From: Strigops habroptila
Lineage: Eukaryota; Chordata; Aves; Psittaciformes; Psittacidae
Reading direction: 5' to 3'
Assembly (NCBI RefSeq): GCF_004027225.2
Contig: NC_046358.1
Coordinates: 9,765,284-9,829,283 of the forward strand
Length of the DNA: 64,000 nucleotides
Part shown: positions 57,401-64,000 of the stretch, one piece after another
Position numbering within the stretch: the first letter of the stretch is position 1
How the letters are laid out: each line of letters starts with the position of its first letter
Notes under the pieces: model-generated
What the model was told of the DNA's origin: nothing
Seen by the model: only the letters and a program-made list of their open reading frames with translations
Databases searched by the model: none
Position numbers and translations under genes: made by a program

Positions 57401-59530
57401 ACCTCAACACATCCTTCCCTTCATCAAATTCATCAGCTAGTGTTAAAGGCAGGTTTAAGTGAGGGGGTTAACACAGCATCACTTCGTGCTATAGCTGGGG
57501 CTGCCACTGCTCACTCTCGAGCTGAGCAGGTTGATAAGATTCCAGTAGCCATGATCTCCACTGCACATGCAAAGCTCACCCAGCAAACCCCCAGCATCCA
57601 CACAGCACCCAGGGAGCTCTGGTAAAGGTGTGAAGGGGTAATTCTGGCTCAGCGATTGCAAGTAATAATATCTGGGAGCCTCTTCCAGTACCACTGGGCC
57701 CCTATGGAACCCTGTTCAACCCCAAACTTGAGCAAGTTTGCCCCAGCAACCTGCAGGAAGGGTATCTTTTTGCAGACTGCTTCTAAAAAATTGTTGGGAA
57801 ATATTGGTCATTAACTGATGCAGCATCAAGGTGCTGCCTCTTGACCCAGAGATGAAGTGCTTGGAGCAATAGCAACCTTGAGTACACCTGTCCCTTTGAA
57901 CTCTCCTTCCCTGAATCACTGTACGACAGACTGTGGCAGGTGAGGAAGCCCATATGGCTTGGAAAGAAACCTGGCCAAGAGAGGGTGTTTGCCAGCATGG
58001 GGAGCAGGGGGACCTGAGAGTACTTCAGCAGGGCCAGGGCCATAGCACTGCATTCAGGTGAGACACCCAGATACAGCAGGATGGATGCTAGCTTTAAATC
58101 TACATGGGTTTTCCACTGCTCTGACACATTCGTCATTGCATTTAATTCACAGTTTTCCCAAGCTGCTTGACAGGAATGACCTGTTCTCAGCAGGAGAGGG
58201 GGAAGTGGAGGAAAAAAAAAGAAAAAAAGGAATGAGTAGACATTAAGCATTGAGAAGCTCAGGAGGGAAGCAGGGTGCTGATTTTATATTTTCATTAGGA
58301 AAAGAGGTGAAAACAAACAAACAAAACCCAAAACGAAACCTAAGCTCTTCTGCCTCCCTCCTGCCCTGTGTGACTTACTGTAAAGCAAAGTCACAAGTGA
58401 CATTGGCACTTTGTGGCTAAAACACGAACCTCTTGGGTTGCTCCAGGAACCCAGGATTTCTTCTGGGAAGTGTCACCCCTGGCCAGTGGTATTTCGCACT
58501 GGCTATTTGTACTCACCTCCCCATTTCCATGAAGGGGGAGTGCTTCATCTGTGAATCTACTGGCCGTAAGTGCTGGATGCTTGACTCTGCCGCACTCCTC
58601 TCCCAACAGAAAAAGCAAAAGAGGCCATACTTGCTCCAGACCTATACAGGATCAGTCCAGGAATCCCAGTGGAGTAAGCTTCCACTAAATGAACCCCAGA
58701 TCTGATGCCATTTTGGGGTCTCCCTCACACTCTTTGTGTTTGCTGGTTTCCACGTTTTTTTGTAGCACAGCCCTGACCTCCTCCCGCAACCCTACTCCTG
58801 CCATAAAACCCACCCTGCAATATTAATCTTGTTGCATAAGTAATCCTCCCTACATATTTTCCAACCACCCCACCTTGGAAATGAATGACTACATACAGTT
58901 CCAAGTAAAACCTGAACACTCTCACCCACCTTGGGAGACAGTGAGGAAGTGCAGATCTTTCCCTTACACACTGATCCTGCTGCATTTGGCCCAAATCCTG
59001 CAGCAGCTCCACAAGTGCATAATATGGCTCACTTAGACCCACATTTTCAGGTGGGTTTGTGCTAAAGCTGCATTTTTTCCTGCCAGTGCCGTCAGCCATC
59101 AGGAGCTCCTCAGCCAGCCCTTATCCCCAGCCTGCTTCTTCCATGCAGTGGGAGATGCTTTAACCCTTCTGGTGCTCGAAGGATTAAATTTCCTTACAAA
59201 ATCTTAGTATTTAGCAAAAGAGCTGCCTACAGAAATACCCTCAGGTCAGCCAACAGCCAGCTGAGGTGGTGCCCCTGGTTGAAAATCACTTGTAGGCAGA
59301 AAACAAAGCTTCCCTGGGGCTTGACACTGGCTCTCTGAGCTGCTTTCCACTTCTCCATCAGTCACAGCCACCTCTCACCCCTGCAGGGGAATAGCCTGGG
59401 ACAGGTCAATGTTTAACTGAGCTGGGAAAGACATGTGGGCCCCACAGCTGCTCACACAGATCCTTCCATGTTCAGGGAGGACAGTACGTGAGGGGATTTT
59501 CCTTCTCCTTTCAAGCCACCGGTCTACAAA

Positions 59531-59747
59531 ATGGGCCTGAGCTCTTCCAAGGCGCACCCCAAGGTGACCAAGGTGGCACCAATGTATGCTGGGGAGGACC
59601 TGCCCATTCTCACCACCCCATACTGGCACCCCAGCATGCTGGGACAGCCCAGCCTTCACCCACTGGCTGCGGTGAAGTGGGGAAACCCCACCATTCACAA
59701 GGAACTTCCACCTCTCCGGGAGACCTGGTATGGACAAGCCTCTGCAG
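59531..59747 (+). CDS. CCDC198: CCDC198 (C14orf105/FAME) coding exon 1
   Basis: Encodes 72 residues plus one base (phase 1 out), starting MGLSSSK; the human protein as I recall starts MGLSHSK and continues KVAP as here. Near the exon end, KELPPLRETWYGQ matches human LPPLQENWYG. The MGxxxS start is an N-myristoylation consensus, consistent with the membrane association reported for this protein. The family is a poorly characterised coiled-coil protein linked to energy metabolism in kidney and gut. The start codon has A at -3 and G at +4, and an in-frame TGA lies upstream at 59489-59491. The donor is GCAG|GTAAGG. The middle of the exon diverges from mammals. The gene is the downstream neighbour of SLC35F4 on the same strand, as I recall for human. 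Confidence 0.88.
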
Positions 59748-60283
59748 GTAAGGAGGTCACCACCATATTACTGCAAAGTGCAGGGCAGAGAACCAGGGGG
59801 CATCAGCTGGGGCTGCGGGTTTGCTCACTGCAGGGCAGGTGGGTGTGTGCACATGCCTTTCTGCATCAGTAGCTTTTTGCCATCTCTAGGACATTTTGGC
59901 TTTGGGAAAACTCAATTCACCCCATCCCCCACTTGTTTTGGAAAGCATCTCAGTCACCAGAGCTCAGATCCCAGGCTCCTTACTCCCACCAGTCGTGCCC
60001 CTGGGAACAGCCAACATCCACTCCTCAGCATGGACCTGGCATGCAATGACAACAGCTTGCATCCGAGCAAACCCTCGTGCCGCAGCCCCATAACTCCTGG
60101 CCATACACCCATCCTGCTCACCTGTCACCAACTGCGCATGTCGATATTGCTAGCATGATTAGAATTAGATGCTGGGTAATGTGCTCGGCAGGTAAAACTC
60201 AGCATTAAAATCAATTATAGCCATGTCTTGTACGTGGCTAATTTCATAAGCCAAGAGGCAGGGAAAGGCAAACAGCATAGCTA

Positions 60284-60302
60284 TTTTATATATATATATA
60301 TT
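60284..60302. repeat. (TA)n microsatellite in CCDC198 intron 1
   Basis: TTATATATATATATATTA. Confidence 0.9.
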
Positions 60303-61179
60303 ACAACATGTATGTTTTTCTACAAGCGCCATCATGCAGCCTCTCACACAGCCTTTCACAGCGGGTTTTAAACTCCATCCATACCTAAACTCTTCCTGAG
60401 CTGAGGAAGGAAGTTTGCACCCATCTGAAAGAGGATGCAGAGCTCTGCACAAGCTGGATAGTGACAAACAGCTTCCCAAAGCCAAGTTAGGCGAGCTTAG
60501 GGAGAACTCCCATGAACACCAATGTGGTTTGAGAAAGGGCAACGCAGAAAAAGGAGGATCTGCACCCTCCTCCCCTCTGTTCCATTTCAAAAAATGAACT
60601 TCTGACACATGCCAAGCGGCGTTAAGCACCGCTGCTTCACCAGAGGCTGGATATTTCCTTCAGGATCATTCAGTAAGAGGCATCAGGGAACAGTGAAAAA
60701 GCAAACAAACCTCTAGAATGATAGCAGTGATGTTCCTGGAGCTGGAGGTCTTGGGAAGAATACAAATCAGGTCTGGCTGTACAACAGGGCATTTCAAGTA
60801 CTTCATGACAGGAGGAACAACCAAATTTTCCTGTTCTGGAAAATTGTCATCACCGGGCATTTAACAAGTGCTTGCAAAAAATGTGTACTTTTATTGAAAA
60901 CCAAAACAGAACAAATAACAAACCCCAAACAACAAAACAAAACCCCTCGAACTTTAAAACTTCCTCAATAAATGTAATTTTCTATTACTTTTCATTTTCA
61001 GAAATAAAAGGAGTATGCTCAATAGTACTCCAGTTATATATTAGCTTGAGCTGCTGTCTAAATAAGCAAAGTCTCCAAGAGAATTGTTTTTATTTGGTTT
61101 AGGAGGGCTCGTCTTGGCTTGTGTTAAATCCCTCTTCCTCCAGCAGGGAGGATCTGCTGCTACTAAAGTGCAAAGGTTA

Positions 61180-61198
61180 AAAAAAAAAAAAAAAAAAG
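61180..61198. repeat. Poly-A tract in CCDC198 intron 1
   Basis: About eighteen A between GGTTA and GTCACAAG. No retrocopy body was recognised before it on the + strand. Confidence 0.85.
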
Positions 61199-62958
61199 TC
61201 ACAAGAACACCTTTAGCTCGGGCTTGGTGCTGCCCGTACAGTGCAGTGAGACGATGGTCCCTCCTTGCTGGCGTCGTGCAGGTATGCCAGGAACTATCCC
61301 TGCCCCAGGACAAAGCAGATTTGGGGACAGAGGGCACTTGGCTTCCAGTTCTGTATCTGTAGAGGATAAGGGCAAATCTACAAGACACACATGTGGATAA
61401 GATAAAGGGGAATAATTTAGAGAAAAAACTCAGACACACGGAACACAAACCATCAAACCTCATCCGGGAGAAATAACTTCCCAAAGCCATACCTCTCACC
61501 AGAAGAAGTCGCAGTCTCTTACCTGTGCTGTGTCCCATGTTCCTGGCACCATGAGGCACCTCCTTACATTTTACTTCATTAGAAATTCCCTATGCATTAA
61601 TTTGTCCTGCAGATTGAGAGGCAATAACCTAATAACCCCTCCTTTTTTTTTTATTACAAGCTGCTATTTCAGCTCATGTTCCCAGCAGCTGAAGTTTGTC
61701 TCTGGAGGAGCCTCCTGCACTGGGAATTTTCACTTCAGGCATCCATTCTTGCATGTACAGAGCAGCCACAGCTTCGCTCAGCAGCTAATCATTGCCAGTG
61801 CTCTGCAGAGCCCAGCAAACATTTATCCGATGGTGTCACCATCTCCTCCCATTCCCCAGCACCCTCCATCGTCCTCTCACTTCTCCAGGATCCCTGCCTT
61901 AGCAATCCACTGTGGGGTTCATTTAAAGGACCCACTGAAGTCCCCCATAAGGTGATCTCCAAATTATTATTTTTCTTTTTAATACAACTATTAAATTTGG
62001 CATCAACTACAATGCAATTCCTGCACTTTATCCCCAACTCTCCTCCGCTCCAGCCACCCTGGGGGTCCCACCACACAGGAGCAGGAGCTGCTCAGCAACA
62101 TCTCAATCAATTCTACGTATAAAATGGCATTTGAAAGCACCAAGACAATTTTTTGGAGAATAGGTGGGATAGAGAAAGTCTTCTGTAAAAGAAATATACA
62201 CCATGCACTGCACAGGCAGTGTTGTCCACCCAAGAGCACCAGCGCAGAACAGACCCAAGCCCAGATCACGTTCAGACCTCAGCCAAAGCACTGCTTTAAT
62301 AACTAACAGGTGATCAGTGGTTTGTAGCATGTTATTTTGGACTGATTTCCAAAGATGAGTGCCTGTGATCATACTGCTTGTTTGACCGTAACCTGCTAAC
62401 TTCTGAACCCACTGGCTGTAGCCCAGCTCTGCCACAGTCAGTAAAAGCATCAGAGAGATTTCTCAGTTCCACCAAACACTAACAATAATAAAGTCTCAGG
62501 GACTGAGCAGCAAGAAAAGATCCAAACTGCTGCCTGCTCCCCACTTTAAAAGGGCAGGCAGCAGGGAAACAGCAACACTCGGAGGTTTTTTTGGCCACCT
62601 GATGGTTACAGGCCAGAGGAGGAGAGGGGGACCCTTGTCACACAGGGGATCGAAGGGCTCAGGGAGGCCACAGGAGACACGGAGGATGGTTATTGACACA
62701 TATAGGATACATGAGAAGTTGCAGAACGAAGTAGGAGAGGTACATGGTAGGCATCTGTTAGAGCAGGCACAGGTACATCTTCACTTCATTTCTGCAGCTA
62801 ACAGAATAATTTACACCATGTGTTAGCGGAGTACACCAAGAGAGACTTTACTGGGACATGCCAACCAAAAAATAGTGTAGAAAACTATTGCTGAGTACAG
62901 CTTAGCAGTTGATGATCCCCCAAAAGTAACTTCATCTGTTTCTTCTCTCATCTTTAAG

Positions 62959-63035
62959 GACCCCTTTCTTTCAATGCTGTGCCAGAAAAGGGAGAAACCA
63001 GCATCATTAAACAGCACCCACCTCGAAGACCTCAG
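62959..63035 (+). CDS. CCDC198: CCDC198 coding exon 2 (gene continues beyond window)
   Basis: The acceptor CATCTTTAAG precedes the exon, phase 1 in matches the preceding exon, and the donor is CCTCAG|GTAAGG in phase 0. Translation after the shared Gly gives PLSFNAVPEKGETSIIKQHP and then PRRPQ. This aligns without gaps to human CCDC198 over ETSIIK-HPP, followed by basic and Pro/Gln residues. The next exon, expected to start the coiled-coil part, was not found between 63036 and 64000, so the gene is truncated by the window edge. Confidence 0.85.
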
Positions 63036-64000
63036 GTAAGGCAAATTTGAAAAGCTCTCTCTGAGTTTCTCTGACCCACTGATGTGGGCTTTCCTGGGGA
63101 CTTGGGCACATGTCACAGCACCACGGTTAGGGAAACAAATATCTCACAGAAATGCAAGTAGGAGGTCCTGCTGTTAGATGACCATCCCTGGGTGAACTTT
63201 ATCACTAGTTCAGGTTTGATACCTGGGGCAGAGCAGGTACACTGACCGCAGAGGGGTTATTTTTGGTTCATTAGCACAGAGGTGAAGACTTCATCTTCTA
63301 AGAATAGCCAAAGGAGGACCAATGCAGCAAGGCCCTGCCTTTACTCTCCTGCCTGACTCCATGAGTCTTGCCTCTCTGGAGACACTCGACAAGGACAACA
63401 TGCCCCAGCCCTGGCCATGAGGTCACCTCTCCTGTAATGACCCATTTCCCTTTGTGGTGTCTGCGTACTGCAGCCCAATCTTTGTGCTCTCATGAGGCTA
63501 ACATGGCCAAGACAGAGCCCTTTCCAGAAGGGATTCAACTTACATCACTGGGGCTAGTTTTGGCTCTTCAGGTCAAACATCCCATCAGGGTCTGACATAA
63601 GCTTAGAGGCAGAGAGATAGGTAAAGCAGACAGATGTGGTTTGCAATAGGGGCCCATGAAAGTACAGAGCAATTATTCTAGGTTTCGAGAATTGCTATGC
63701 ATGCTGTGTACCTACACATACAATCTGGAAAGGGCAAGCTGGAGCTGCGTTATCAGAACTGTACAACTCCTGCCATAAATCAGGTTATTTAAAACCCAGA
63801 CCTAGAGAAACACACTGCTTTCTCTGCTTCACCTGAATTTTCATCGCTTCTCCACACTCACCCAAACCAGACGGTAATACCTTCCAATTTCTGGTTTCTT
63901 ACCTGCTCACCACTGAGGACGCAAAGCTGCCGGTGCTTGAGATTGAGTTCTTCCTTATGTGCCCACAGAGGGTTAGGGAGAGGACATCAGGGACACAGGC
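63036..64000 (+). other. CCDC198 intron 2, partial
   Basis: It starts with GTAAGG. I looked for the expected next CCDC198 exon (a KLEPIDLP-like start as I recall it) and did not find it before the window ends. Confidence 0.7.

Larger units (their letters stand above)
51381..59530. other. SLC35F4-CCDC198 spacer
   Basis: About 8.1 kb without a supported gene. It holds the 52839 foldback, broken LTR pieces at 53362 and 54240, the solo LTR at 55204, the paired 72-bp repeats, the 39-bp tandem duplication and the CR1 at 57155. The last few hundred bases are more GC-rich and probably contain the CCDC198 promoter or a 5' UTR acceptor (TTTCAAG at about 59515), which cannot be decided here. Confidence 0.7.
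59748..62958 (+). other. CCDC198 intron 1
   Basis: A 3.2-kb intron with GTAAGG...TTTAAG ends. It contains (TA)n and poly-A tracts. The longer ORFs on both strands show no recognisable domains. Confidence 0.75.

Noticed and set aside
57783-58250. 155-codon minus-strand ORF
   Set aside because: Starts in an A/T homopolymer region and has no domain, splice or promoter support.
61041-61559. 172-codon minus-strand ORF including a poly-Phe run
   Set aside because: The Phe run is the translated poly-A tract; the rest has no recognisable domain and lies within CCDC198 intron 1.
1-64000. tRNA, rRNA, snRNA genes or CRISPR arrays
   Set aside because: No A/B-box tRNA-like folds, rRNA blocks or regularly spaced repeats were noticed; a covariance-model scan could not be run here.

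Overview
The window is vertebrate nuclear DNA, almost certainly from a bird. It contains several CR1 LINE copies whose 3' ends carry the CR1-type ATTCTATG octamer repeat. It also contains two LTRs of a family I recognise from bird ERVL elements, each flanked by a perfect 5-bp target-site duplication. The gene order SLC35F4 -> CCDC198, both on the + strand, matches the tandem order I recall on human 14q. Species and order within birds cannot be fixed from this sequence alone.

Coding content is sparse and lies in short exons with long introns. SLC35F4, an orphan solute carrier of the SLC35/DMT fold, can be assembled from 14397 to 51167 as eight coding exons with GT-AG junctions and compatible phases. 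The full form is 477 aa. Exon 2 (26773-26961, 189 nt) is phase-symmetric (1-1), so skipping it leaves an open 414-aa form; I infer it may be a cassette exon. The 3' UTR has several AATAAA signals between 51301 and 51372. CCDC198 begins at 59531; its first two coding exons (59531-59747 and 62959-63035) are present and the gene runs off the right edge.

Layout: 1-14396 has no confident host exon and holds a solo LTR (5402-5996), a decayed CR1 piece (about 6800-7075) and a head-to-head pair of CR1 copies (8402-about 11990 on -, about 12040-12821 on +). From 14397 to 51167 lies SLC35F4 with its introns, which contain several CR1 3' stubs, a longer CR1 tail in intron 5 (46815-47397), an unexplained 213-codon ORF in intron 3 and several short perfect hairpins. 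From 51373 to 59530 lies a rearranged intergenic spacer with a second solo LTR (55204-55771), broken LTR pieces, a 72-bp direct repeat, a 39-bp exact tandem duplication and a 100-bp foldback. From 59531 to the end is the start of CCDC198.

The two host genes have no evident common pathway. No RNA genes, CRISPR arrays or bacterial features were seen. The most notable structures are the symmetric SLC35F4 N-terminal exon, the roughly 780-bp CR1 inverted repeat upstream of exon 1, and the foldback/duplication cluster at 52-57 kb.
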